A stretch of DNA of 13,391 nucleotides from an uncultured Spirochaetales bacterium (GCA_946061495.1 CAMGSV010000046.1:1-13391), one strand, 5' to 3'; positions 1 through 7,214 are shown, counted from the stretch's first letter. Numbers and translations are program-made. Notes: generated by a model from the letters alone, not told the origin.

Positions 1-2695
1 GTGCCCAGTAGGAGTTGTTTTTCAGGGCAGTCTCCTTGGAGCGGCGGTAGGATTCCTGTAGCTTGGTGACGTAGGAATCCCCCACCAGTTCTGTTCTCAG
101 ACGCTCAATCTCTTCCAGAATGGTGTCCGTAAGCTCCTGTTCCCTGCCTGGCTGGCAGCCGAACCAGATTTCCACGGAAAACTGTCGCTGGGGCACAAGA
201 GACATGGAGGCGTTTACCGACACGCCATAGGTGCCGCTCTTGTCCTCCCGAACGACCTCCCGCAGTTTGATGTCTAGCAGGTTCTGGAGCATGGACAGCA
301 GCTCTGAGTCCTGGTAGGCGGTGGCTGCGTCAACAGATGGCAACTGGCCGCCAAAGGCGATGAAAACTTGACTCTGCTCCTCCAAGCCCTTGTGGACGGT
401 GGAACGTTTGATTCCCGTGGGGAAGTCAGGCTCCCGCCAGATAGGTTGCTCCTGGGAATTGGTGGCGGGCAGTGTCGCCAGATAGGTAGCAGCCAGCTCC
501 AGAACAGTTTTTGGGTCAAAGTCCCCGGTGAAGATGAAGGTAAAGTCTGCGGCATCGGCAAAGCGCTGGCGGAACACCTGTTCGGCCAGCTGTCTGTCCA
601 GCTTTTCCACATATTCTGGTGTAAGAGGTGCCTTTCTGATGGTGTTTCCATAGAGGACTCTGTTTATTTCGTCCACAAACACGTCGTCTGGGGTGGAGCC
701 ATGGCCCTGTGCCTGCTGGTTCACTGAGTTCATGAGGTTTGTCCAGGCTGCATCGGTAAAGTCCGGCGCAGTGAACTGGAGGTAAATCAACTGCATCAGT
801 GTCTCCAGGTCGTTGGTGCTGGCCTCCCCAGAAAGCTGCTCGGAGTAGTCTCCCAGATAGGTGTACAGGGACACGTTCTTGCCGGCCAGCATCTTCTGGA
901 GCTGGGGCGGAGTGAAGCCCTTGATGCCAGACAGGTCGTTGTAGGCGGTAGCCACCGTTCCCGAGGGATACTCCTTGTCGGAAACCAGGGAGAGTCCGCC
1001 GTTGCTCACAGCCATGAAGAGCACCTGGTTGTGCTTGAAGTCGGTCTTGTTCAACAGAAGCTTTGCGCCGTTGGACAGCCTGTAGGACTTGATGTCCGTT
1101 CCGGGCAAGGTTCCCTCCGCCGTGACGCTGCCCCCAGGACTTGGAGCCTCCATCAAGCTGCCGTCAAGGTTTTCTTCGGTGTAGGGCTCCAGGGGCTGGG
1201 CTGGCGTGAAGTTCTGCCATTCCGCAAAGAGCTCCTGATCTGTGGGGAAATCTTGGGCATTCTGGGGAACCACCGCAAAGAGCAGGGTTCCCAGTCCCTT
1301 GAACCAGTGGGTTGCCACTTGGTTCACCTCCTGCAGGGTGATGGTAGGCAGAATTTCCTGGTAGAGGCGGTACATCTCATCGATGGAAATCACGGTGTCG
1401 CCAGTGGTGATGGAGGATACGATGTCCGAGGCAATGGAGCTGGAATTGATTTTGTCCCGATTCTTCCAGGTCTGCTCCATGGCCGTCATGAGATTCTTGC
1501 GGGTTCGATCCACCTCGCTTTGCAGCACGCCGAATTCCTTGAACCGCAGGAATTCTTCCATCATGGTGGTGAAGCCCTGCTGGAATTCTCCGTTGCGGGG
1601 AATGAGTCCCAGCAGGTGGAAGGCAGTGGTGTGGGTGATGTGTTGGTTGGCAATGGCCGCATCAAGCCAGGGTGCGTCGGCGGACTGGCTCAGCTCGGAG
1701 AAACGCAGGTTCAGGATGGAGCTTGCCATACGGGTGACAATGTTTTCCCGCAGTTGGGCCACGGTGGTAACAGGTTGGGTTTCCACCTGCTCCATTATCT
1801 GAACCAGCTGGTAGGTCTGTTCTGGGTCACGGAGCACCAGCAATGCAGGCTCTGTCTGGGGGGTAACAGTATAGGTTTCCGGCACAAGGGAAGCGTCCGA
1901 GGCGGGAATGTCACCCATCACCTCTTGAATCAAGGCTTCGATGCGGTTGGGCTCCATGTCACCCACCACCACCACGGACATGAGTTCTGGGCGGTACCAT
2001 TTTTTGTAGAAATCCACTACTCGCTGGCGGCTCACATTCTGAATCACGTCCATCTTACCAATGGGAAGCCGCTGGGCGTAGCGGGAATCCTTCAGCAGGA
2101 AGGGAATCTGGGCGTCATTGATGCGCCCGTTGAGGCCACGTCCCAGCCGCCATTCCTCCACCACAACGCCCCGCTCCTTGTCCAACTGGTCCTGGTCCAG
2201 ATTCAGTCCGCAGGCCCAGTCATGGAGCACCAGCAGTCCCGTGTCCAGCATGGTGGGGTCGTCGGCGGGTACCTCCAGCATGTAGACGGTCTCGTCAAAG
2301 CTGGTGTAGGCGTTCACGTCGGCGCCGAAATTCATGCCGATGGTTTCAAAGTAGTCAATCAATTCATTGGCGGCAAAGTTCTCCGAGCCGTTGAAGGCCA
2401 GATGCTCCAGAAGGTGGGCTACCCCCTGCTGGTCATCCTCCTCCATATTGGAGCCGGCTCGAATCACCAGCCGCAGCATGATTCTGTTTGCAGGCTCCGT
2501 ATTCCGCTGAATGAAGTAGCTCATGCCGTTGTCCAGCGTGCCGGAGACGATCGCCGGATCGGTGGGCAGCTCCTGGTTGCCCGCCTTGCTGGAGGCGCAG
2601 CTAGTGATGATAAGCCCAACCACCATCAGGCTGACGGTCAGCAGGGCACGGAGGCAGAAGGACGTGCTTCTCGCTCCCAATTTCTTGTGAATCAT
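1..2695 (-). CDS. M16 family zinc metalloprotease, lipoprotein (PqqL-like), C terminus cut by window edge
   Basis: The frame is open over 898 codons to the window edge. The start ATG at 2695 has AAGGAG at 2701-2706. Residues 1-33 form a lipoprotein signal (basic start, hydrophobic stretch, lipobox ITSC with Cys33), so the protein is probably anchored outside the membrane. The inverted zinc motif HLLEH lies at residues 94-98 (His94 and His98 as ligands, Glu97 as base); Glu174 in the ERGVVVEE segment, 76 residues on, fits the third ligand. The rest looks like the usual inactive M16 repeats; a segment reading YPSGTVATAYNDL lies in the third quarter. PqqL-type proteins are roughly 930 residues, and the visible end (LKNNSYWA) resembles the typical tail, so only some tens of residues seem missing. 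These enzymes degrade peptides or small proteins; the substrate here is unknown. It is transcribed divergently from uppP. Confidence 0.9.
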   Translation of the reverse strand, partial: MIHKKLGARSTSFCLRALLTVSLMVVGLIITSCASSKAGNQELPTDPAIVSGTLDNGMSYFIQRNTEPANRIMLRLVIRAGSNMEEDDQQGVAHLLEHLAFNGSENFAANELIDYFETIGMNFGADVNAYTSFDETVYMLEVPADDPTMLDTGLLVLHDWACGLNLDQDQLDKERGVVVEEWRLGRGLNGRINDAQIPFLLKDSRYAQRLPIGKMDVIQNVSRQRVVDFYKKWYRPELMSVVVVGDMEPNRIEALIQEVMGDIPASDASLVPETYTVTPQTEPALLVLRDPEQTYQLVQIMEQVETQPVTTVAQLRENIVTRMASSILNLRFSELSQSADAPWLDAAIANQHITHTTAFHLLGLIPRNGEFQQGFTTMMEEFLRFKEFGVLQSEVDRTRKNLMTAMEQTWKNRDKINSSSIASDIVSSITTGDTVISIDEMYRLYQEILPTITLQEVNQVATHWFKGLGTLLFAVVPQNAQDFPTDQELFAEWQNFTPAQPLEPYTEENLDGSLMEAPSPGGSVTAEGTLPGTDIKSYRLSNGAKLLLNKTDFKHNQVLFMAVSNGGLSLVSDKEYPSGTVATAYNDLSGIKGFTPPQLQKMLAGKNVSLYTYLGDYSEQLSGEASTNDLETLMQLIYLQFTAPDFTDAAWTNLMNSVNQQAQGHGSTPDDVFVDEINRVLYGNTIRKAPLTPEYVEKLDRQLAEQVFRQRFADAADFTFIFTGDFDPKTVLELAATYLATLPATNSQEQPIWREPDFPTGIKRSTVHKGLEEQSQVFIAFGGQLPSVDAATAYQDSELLSMLQNLLDIKLREVVREDKSGTYGVSVNASMSLVPQRQFSVEIWFGCQPGREQELTDTILEEIERLRTELVGDSYVTKLQESYRRSKETALKNNSYWA

Positions 2696-2774
2696 AAAAT
2701 CTCCTTAATCGAGGGGAATGGACGCTTCCTTTTCTCTTCAATGTATAATAGTGAAAAATGAACGATTTTTCCAT

Positions 2775-2797
2775 GGGTGAAAAACTTTTTGTCACCC
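2775..2797. repeat. Inverted repeat in the divergent M16/uppP promoter region
   Basis: GGGTGA at 2775-2780 is the exact reverse complement of TCACCC at 2792-2797. An A-run and a T-run between them extend the pairing by three more base pairs after one mismatch. No gene ends here, because the two flanking genes diverge, so it is not an ordinary terminator. It could be an operator for a regulator acting on both genes, or a hairpin in the leader of the protease mRNA. The function is inferred from position only. Confidence 0.4.
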
Positions 2798-2799
2798 CA

Positions 2800-2828
2800 T
2801 TGGCTTGAAATCGAATTTCATGTAGTAT
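2800..2828 (+). promoter_or_regulatory. Possible promoter of uppP
   Basis: TTGGCT at 2800-2805 and TAGTAT at 2823-2828 each match 4 of 6 consensus bases and are separated by 17 bases. The distance to the uppP start at 2863 is suitable. The match is modest and other AT-rich hexamers occur nearby, for example TATAAT at about 2744-2749 without a good -35. Confidence 0.3.
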
Positions 2829-2862
2829 GGATACTTCCACAACAAGTTGTTAGGGAGTTTGT

Positions 2863-3699
2863 ATGTCAGTCGTTGAAGGTGTTTTGCTTGGTTTGTTGCA
2901 GGGTGTGGCTGAATTCCTGCCCATTTCAAGCTCAGGGCATCTAGCCCTGGCCCAGGAATTGTTTGACCTGGATGATGTTCCTCTGCTGTTCGATATCATG
3001 CTGCATCTGGCCACCTTGGGGGTCGTTCTGCTGTTCTTCCGTCGGAAGATTTGGTCCCTGCTGAAGGTTGCTGGTCGTTGGCTTGCTCGCCGCTCCTTGC
3101 CGGAGGACAAGGCTGACGTGCGGACCATTGTGGCCCTGCTGCTGGGAACGGCGGTGACAGGAGTCTTTGGCATTATCCTGTCGGACTTGGTGGAGGATTA
3201 CTCCGAGAAACTGATTTGTGTGGGCTTTTTTATCACCGCTGGCCTGCTGATTTTCTCTGATGCAGTGGAGGAGCGGCGACGGAAGAAATTGTTGGAGTCT
3301 GGTTCCGACGGATTGGTAACCACAAGGACTGGTGTACGTCCCCTGCAGGGACTGGGAATCGGACTAGCCCAAGGAATTGGTGTGTTGCCGGGCATCTCCC
3401 GTTCAGGAAGCACCATTGCTGGTGCTCTGCTCTGTGGCGTTGACCGTGAGCAGGCCGGTGAGTTCTCTTTCCTCCTTTCCATTCCCGCTATTCTGGGAGC
3501 CTTTGTGCTGGAGCTGGATGATTTGGATGCGATTGGTGATTCGGTGGGTGTTGCTCCGGTGGTGGCCGGTTGTGTGGCAGCCTTTGTGGCGGGAATCTTT
3601 GCCCTGTCAGTCCTGATGAAGATTGTCCGCAAGGGCAAGCTGGAGTGGTTCGCCCTCTACCTGATTCCTGCTGGTATCCTAGGCTTGGTGTTCCTGTAG
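2863..3699 (+). CDS. uppP: Undecaprenyl-diphosphate phosphatase UppP (BacA)
   Basis: The 278-residue integral membrane protein is the usual length for the family. It removes a phosphate from undecaprenyl pyrophosphate, which returns the lipid carrier for peptidoglycan and other envelope polymers; overexpression is known to give bacitracin resistance. Motif 1, QGVAEFLPISSSGHL (residues 13-27), contains the (E/Q)xxxE pair Gln13/Glu17 and His26. Motif 2, PGISRSG (176-182), contains Arg180. Hydrophobic segments fill most of the chain, with a charged loop at about 134-160 (VEERRRKK). The ATG has AGGGA at 2852-2856. It is divergent from the M16 lipoprotein gene and lies 88 bases before the FMN enzyme gene on the same strand. 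Confidence 0.96.
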   Translation: MSVVEGVLLGLLQGVAEFLPISSSGHLALAQELFDLDDVPLLFDIMLHLATLGVVLLFFRRKIWSLLKVAGRWLARRSLPEDKADVRTIVALLLGTAVTGVFGIILSDLVEDYSEKLICVGFFITAGLLIFSDAVEERRRKKLLESGSDGLVTTRTGVRPLQGLGIGLAQGIGVLPGISRSGSTIAGALLCGVDREQAGEFSFLLSIPAILGAFVLELDDLDAIGDSVGVAPVVAGCVAAFVAGIFALSVLMKIVRKGKLEWFALYLIPAGILGLVFL

Positions 3700-3733
3700 G
3701 ATACCCGCTCCCTCCTCGCTTTTCATCAGTTCC

Positions 3734-3762
3734 TGCACCGTCTCCAGCGGGAGATTGGTGCA
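3734..3762 (+). repeat. Two-part hairpin between uppP and the FMN enzyme gene
   Basis: TGCACC (3734-3739) pairs with GGTGCA (3757-3762), and inside it CTCC (3742-3745) pairs with GGAG (3750-3753) around a four-base loop. The two helices are separated by a small internal loop. No T-run follows, so a standard intrinsic terminator is unlikely. The hairpin ends 14 bases before the AAGGAGA ribosome binding site of the next gene. An RNA processing site, a stabilising 5' hairpin or a protein-binding site are possible. Confidence 0.45.
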
Positions 3763-3787
3763 CAGAGTCCCATTATAAGGAGAAAAT

Positions 3788-4807
3788 ATGACATACCAAG
3801 AAATCCTCGAGTCCGCCCGTACCCAAATGGGTCCCCACTGCAAAGCCTGCAACGTATGCAACGGCATCGTCTGCAAGAACACCATGCCTGGCCCGGGAGC
3901 AAAGGGGGCCGGCACTGGCTTCATCCGCAACTACCAGAAGTGGCAGGAGCTCTGCGTCAACATGGACACCATTTGCGAGAACAAGCCGGTAGATACCAGC
4001 TGCACCATTTTTGGCAGGAAGCTGGTGATTCCCGTAATGGCCGCTCCCGTGGGGGCCATGCAGCTCCACTACGGCGATAAGTACACCGACCTCCAGTACA
4101 ACGACATCTTGGTATCAGCCTGCGCCCAGGCTGGCATCGCCGCATTTACCGGTGACGGCACCAATCCCGCCATTGTGGAGGCCGCCGCCGAGGCCCTCAA
4201 AAAAAGCGACGGCTGCGGAATCCCCACCATCAAGCCCTGGAACATCGAAGTCATCAAGCAGAAATTCGACCTAGTCACACCAGCCAACCCCCTGGCTATT
4301 GCCATGGACATCGATGCCGCCGGTCTTCCCTTCCTGAAGAACCTTACCCCGCCCGCCGGTAGCAAAACCGTCCAGGAATTGAAGGAAATCGCTGCCCTCA
4401 CCAACAAGCCCTTCATTCTCAAGGGTATCATGACTGTGGCCGGAGCAAAAAAAGCATTGGAAGCGGGTGCCTCAGCCATCGTGGTATCCAACCATGGCGG
4501 CCGTGTCCAGGACCATTGCCCCGCCACCGCAGAAGTCCTCCCCGCTATCGCCCAGGCAGTGGGCAGCAAGATGACCATTCTGGTGGACGGCGGCATCCGA
4601 ACCGGTATCGACGTGTTCAAAGCCCTGGCCCTAGGAGCCAACGGTGTCCTCATCGGCCGCAACTTTGTCAACATGATCTACGGTGGCGGAGCAGAGGGCG
4701 TACAGGTCTACGTGGACAAGCTCAAGGCAGAGCTGGAAGACACCATGGCCATGTGCGGTGCCCACAGTCTGTCAGAAATCACCAGCGACATGGTTAGTGC
4801 GTCATAA
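3788..4807 (+). CDS. FMN-dependent alpha-hydroxy-acid dehydrogenase-like protein with Cys-rich N terminus
   Basis: The 339-residue TIM-barrel flavoprotein is of the glycolate oxidase/lactate dehydrogenase superfamily. FMN-site and catalytic landmarks are present: LKG with Lys212, SNHGGR (234-239) with His236 as the likely base and Arg239, DGGIR (267-271), and GR at 290-291. The N terminus is unusual: Cys18, Cys21, Cys24 and Cys29 form CxxCxxCx4C, where classical members have a tyrosine-containing helix. The usual substrate-binding Tyr of the second strand and the Arg in the GRR segment are not evident; those places read PTIKPW (146-151) and DIDAAGLPFLKN (174-185). The substrate is therefore unknown. 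Clostridial genomes carry similar proteins, from memory. The start has AAGGAGA (3777-3783), four bases away. It may be cotranscribed with uppP. Confidence 0.85.
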   Translation: MTYQEILESARTQMGPHCKACNVCNGIVCKNTMPGPGAKGAGTGFIRNYQKWQELCVNMDTICENKPVDTSCTIFGRKLVIPVMAAPVGAMQLHYGDKYTDLQYNDILVSACAQAGIAAFTGDGTNPAIVEAAAEALKKSDGCGIPTIKPWNIEVIKQKFDLVTPANPLAIAMDIDAAGLPFLKNLTPPAGSKTVQELKEIAALTNKPFILKGIMTVAGAKKALEAGASAIVVSNHGGRVQDHCPATAEVLPAIAQAVGSKMTILVDGGIRTGIDVFKALALGANGVLIGRNFVNMIYGGGAEGVQVYVDKLKAELEDTMAMCGAHSLSEITSDMVSAS

Positions 4808-4963
4808 AATCAACCATATTTTCGGTTTATGCTGCTGCATGACTCCTTCGCCATACGGCAGCATGAGTTGGACTGCATTCGCAGGGGCTGGGAGGAGGGT
4901 GCCCGCTAAACCAAGCTGGAAACAGTACGAGAGCTGGAGCACAATCTCCGCACCAATCAATAA
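4808..4963 (+). pseudogene. Possible decayed coding fragment (Rpn-like C-terminal tail?)
   Basis: Reading on in the frame of the FMN enzyme past its stop gives protein-like sequence with a possible ATG at 4829. It includes HELDCIRRGWEEGAR, then a TAA at 4907-4909, then TKLETVRELEHNLRTNQ before a second TAA at 4961-4963. The charged, helical GWEEGAR...KLET pattern resembles the C-terminal tail of Rpn/PD-(D/E)xK transposase-like nucleases, which often carry EEGxxEG repeats. No ribosome binding site is seen before 4829. The call rests on amino-acid pattern alone and could be chance. Confidence 0.2.
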
Positions 4964-5098
4964 CACTCGTTCCCCTACAATAGGCACAGGGATTGAACCG
5001 CCTCATATAAAGCGCCAATCTCTGGCAGCATCCACAAAAAAATCCAAGCTTTTTTTGCAAAAATGCACCAAAACCGCTGGAAAAATACAATAATATAT

Positions 5099-5163
5099 AT
5101 GTAGGGCTTGGGATTGAAAAAATCCCCCTTTTCTCCCACCTTCAGTCCCTGCCCTACATTTTT
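5099..5163 (+). terminator. Nested inverted repeat followed by T-run, possible terminator
   Basis: ATGTAGGGC (5099-5107) is the exact reverse complement of GCCCTACAT (5151-5159), which is followed by TTTTT (5159-5163). Inside, GGGATT (5110-5115) pairs with AATCCC (5121-5126) around a GAAAA loop. The T-run after the 3' arm fits intrinsic termination of transcripts from the FMN enzyme gene, but the long interior is unusual for a simple terminator. A small structured RNA or the relic of a short mobile repeat are alternatives. Confidence 0.4.
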
Positions 5164-5196
5164 AGCTTGGTACTGGCTGAATAGCCAAGCACAACG

Positions 5197-5225
5197 ATGA
5201 CACGTGCATAAAAAAAATATACAAT
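5197..5225 (+). promoter_or_regulatory. Promoter of the NusG domain II gene (and probably radA)
   Basis: ATGACA (5197-5202) matches 5 of 6 bases of the -35 consensus and TACAAT (5220-5225) matches 5 of 6 of the -10, with exactly 17 bases between. Transcription would start near 5232. This rules out the upstream in-frame ATG at 5224 as start of the next gene, because it lies inside the -10 element. Confidence 0.6.
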
Positions 5226-5230
5226 GAGGC

Positions 5231-5291
5231 TCCAAGGGGAAAATCGGCCTTCTCTTGGAAACAGCCGGAATATAATCCGGACTATAGGAGG
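5231..5291 (+). promoter_or_regulatory. Structured 5' leader with ribosome binding site
   Basis: The predicted transcript begins at a hairpin: TCCAAG (5231-5236) with CTTGGA (5254-5259), extendable by G-U pairs. A second hairpin, CCGGA (5265-5269) with TCCGG (5276-5280), sits five bases before AGGAGG (5286-5291). The ribosome binding site itself is not sequestered in these stems. The arrangement may stabilise the mRNA or bind a regulator; it matches no riboswitch I recognise. Confidence 0.4.
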
Positions 5292-5295
5292 AATT

Positions 5296-5673
5296 GTGTC
5301 TTTTTTCAAGCCACTGGACTACCTGCTGATGCTGCTGGGACTCACCCTCTGCACCATCTCCATACTGGCTGCCACCACACAAAAGGAGGGTACGCCCCTG
5401 CTGCTGGTGTCCAGCCCCACTGCCGAATACCTCTATCCCTTGGACAAGGATGACACAATCCAAATCCAAGGCTTGGAGGGCACCACGGAAATCAGAATCC
5501 AGCAGGGGCAGGCCAGCTACTGCAGCTCACCCTGCGCCAACAAAACCTGCATGGCCGCACCACCAATCCACCGCAACGGCGACTGGTCCGCCTGCCTGCC
5601 CAACGGCATCTTCATGCGAGTGGAGAACCAAGACCCAGCCACCAATGATGACATTGACATAATGGCCTTCTAG
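5296..5673 (+). CDS. Membrane-anchored NusG domain II-containing protein
   Basis: The gene encodes 125 residues from a GTG start with AGGAGG (5286-5291) four bases before it. The promoter position excludes the longer reading from 5224. A hydrophobic segment at residues about 8-26 should anchor the protein with its C-terminal domain outside the membrane. That domain fits the NusG II pattern seen in stand-alone bacterial proteins: Cys76, Cys80 and Cys85 in YCSSPCANKTC, then ACLPNGI with Cys100. The usual small hydrophobic and glycine residues between these are less conserved (MAAPPIHRNGDW). The biochemical role of the stand-alone family is not known to me; paired cysteines outside the membrane suggest a disulfide or metal site. 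It lies 15 bases before radA and is probably cotranscribed with it. Confidence 0.75.
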   Translation: MSFFKPLDYLLMLLGLTLCTISILAATTQKEGTPLLLVSSPTAEYLYPLDKDDTIQIQGLEGTTEIRIQQGQASYCSSPCANKTCMAAPPIHRNGDWSACLPNGIFMRVENQDPATNDDIDIMAF

Positions 5674-5688
5674 CTTCATAGTATCCTC

Positions 5689-7068
5689 ATGGCAAAGAAA
5701 AAGAGCGGATCCATCATCTACAAATGCACCTCCTGCGGCTACACCCAACCTCGGTGGCTGGGTCGCTGTCCTGAATGCGGAGAATGGAACAGCCTGGTGG
5801 AGCACGTGGCAGACCAGGAGTCCCGCATTCCCTCCTTTGCGGGGGTCTCTGGCTCCCTGTCTGTGCGGGCCAAGCCGGTTCCCCTGGCCTCCGTCAATCC
5901 CCTGGAAGGCACTCGCATTTCCACCGGCATCCCTGAATTCGATCGGGTGCTGGGGGGTGGTGCCATGAAGCGCTCCGCCGTGTTGATTGGGGGTGAGCCG
6001 GGCATCGGCAAGTCCACCCTGCTGCTGCAGACTGCCGCCCAGCTGGCAGCCTCCAAAGCGGCGGGCCCCGTACTGTATGTGTCCGGGGAGGAGTCTGCCG
6101 CCCAAATCAGGGCCAGGGCAGACCGATTGGGGCTCACCGACTCCGTGAAGGGCGGCGGGCTTGATTTGCTGTGCACCACCCATCTGGCGGACATCGAGGA
6201 TGCCATGAACACCATGACCCCCGGCTTTGTGGTGATAGACTCCATCCAGACTGTGTACAGCCCCGACGCTGGCATTGTTCCCGGCACGGTGAACCAGCTG
6301 AAATACTGCGCCAATGAGCTTATCGGCTGGGTCAAGGAGCGGGATTCTGTTCTGGTGATAACGGCCCACGTCACCAAGGAGGGTGCCATCGCCGGTCCTA
6401 AATCATTGGAGCACATGGTGGACGCCGTCATCTCCTTCGAGCGAAACCAGGAGCAGGTGCGGTTCCTGCGGGCACAGAAGAACAGGTTCGGCTCCGTGGA
6501 CGAGCTGGGCATCTTCGCCATGACGGAGGCTGGCCTGATTCCCGTGGAGGATCCCTCCACCCTGTTCATCACTCGTCGCAGCGGCCAGTTGCCGGCTGGC
6601 GTGGCATCGGTGCCCGTCTTTGAGGGAAGCCGTGTCTTTCTGGTAGAAATTCAAGCCCTCACAGTACCCGCAAAGGCTTCCATCACCAGGGTCTACTCCG
6701 ACAAGATTGACTCCGCCCGGGTGAGCCGTGTGGCTGCCGTGCTGGAAAAGCGGGCGGGCCTGCGGTTCAGCGACCAGGACATCTACATCAACGTGGCTGG
6801 CGGAGTCCGCCTGACGGAGAGTGCCATCGACGGAGCCCTGGCGGCGGCACTGTATTCCGCCCGCACCGACCTTCCCTTGCCGGAAAACGCCGCCGTTGTG
6901 GGGGAGCTGAGCCTTGCAGGGGAAATCCGTCCCGTGAACCGCATCAAGCAGCGCTCAAAGGCCGCCAGCGGACTGGGCTATTCACTGGTGCTGGCCCCGG
7001 AAAAGGAGGAGGGTGTCACCCAGGTCAAGGACTTGAAGTCTCTGATTCGCTCCCTCTTCCAAAAGTGA
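5689..7068 (+). CDS. radA: DNA repair protein RadA (Sms)
   Basis: The 459-residue protein is of standard length and domain order. A zinc finger at the N terminus uses Cys13, Cys16, Cys27 and Cys30. The RecA-like ATPase core has Walker A GGEPGIGKST (101-110) and Walker B VVIDS (181-185), followed by the family signature KNRFG (264-268). The C-terminal third is the Lon-protease-like domain (GGVRLTE, VVGELSLAGEIR), which lacks protease activity in RadA. RadA drives branch migration of recombination intermediates and helps restart and repair forks. The ATG at 5689 has no recognisable ribosome binding site (upstream GTATCCTC), so translation may depend on coupling to the gene ending 15 bases earlier. 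No clear terminator is seen just after the stop. Confidence 0.97.
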   Translation: MAKKKSGSIIYKCTSCGYTQPRWLGRCPECGEWNSLVEHVADQESRIPSFAGVSGSLSVRAKPVPLASVNPLEGTRISTGIPEFDRVLGGGAMKRSAVLIGGEPGIGKSTLLLQTAAQLAASKAAGPVLYVSGEESAAQIRARADRLGLTDSVKGGGLDLLCTTHLADIEDAMNTMTPGFVVIDSIQTVYSPDAGIVPGTVNQLKYCANELIGWVKERDSVLVITAHVTKEGAIAGPKSLEHMVDAVISFERNQEQVRFLRAQKNRFGSVDELGIFAMTEAGLIPVEDPSTLFITRRSGQLPAGVASVPVFEGSRVFLVEIQALTVPAKASITRVYSDKIDSARVSRVAAVLEKRAGLRFSDQDIYINVAGGVRLTESAIDGALAAALYSARTDLPLPENAAVVGELSLAGEIRPVNRIKQRSKAASGLGYSLVLAPEKEEGVTQVKDLKSLIRSLFQK

Positions 7069-7214
7069 CGGAAGGCGGGAAGGTTGTCGAGGGCTATAGC
7101 AGACAATTCGATTCAATCCAGTTTTATTCACCTTCCAAAAGAAGCGGTTTTAGGCTTGAAAAAAAGTGGACACCAAGCCGTTCAAAAGACGGTCGAAAAG
7201 CGGAGTGAGAGCCT

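Larger units (their letters stand above)
4808..5295 (+). other. Long intergenic region with hairpins, promoter and leader
   Basis: No intact gene is convincing here. In order it holds: a possible decayed coding fragment (4808-4963); a low-information stretch with a TTTTTGCAAAAA palindrome at 5052-5063; a nested inverted repeat ending in a T-run (5099-5163); a second hairpin, GCTTGG at 5165-5170 with CCAAGC at 5185-5190, which competes with GGCT (5175-5178)/AGCC (5183-5186); then the promoter and structured leader of the NusG domain II gene. The region is more AT-rich than the flanking genes. Confidence 0.6.

Noticed and set aside
1031..2761. Open frame of 576 codons on the plus strand opposite the M16 protease gene
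   Set aside because: It is in codon register with the protease frame on the other strand, which has zinc motif, signal peptide and ribosome binding site. The plus-strand translation is rich in His, Gly and Gln with no recognisable domain, so it is a by-product of GC-rich codon use.
4989..5000. GGGATTGAAC, similar to the end of some CRISPR repeats, or a tRNA T-arm on the minus strand
   Set aside because: There is no regularly spaced copy, and the flanking bases do not form the T-arm stem or a cloverleaf.
4683..5093. Open frame of 136 codons overlapping the 3' end of the FMN enzyme gene
   Set aside because: It begins inside the FMN gene in another frame, has no ribosome binding site, and its translation has no protein-like pattern.
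5271..5276. Perfect TATAAT in the leader of the NusG domain II gene
   Set aside because: No acceptable -35 lies 15-19 bases upstream, and it falls in the loop of the CCGGA/TCCGG hairpin. The promoter at 5197-5225 is better.
5224..5295. Longer N terminus for the NusG domain II protein from ATG 5224
   Set aside because: The ATG lies inside the predicted -10 element, and the extra 24 residues would place a polar stretch before the membrane anchor. GTG 5296 has AGGAGG at good spacing.
7157..7173. AAAAAAAGTGGACACC as a possible left end of the insertion sequence
   Set aside because: Its only similarity to the right side (GGACAC near 7534) is in direct, not inverted, orientation, so terminal inverted repeats are not supported.
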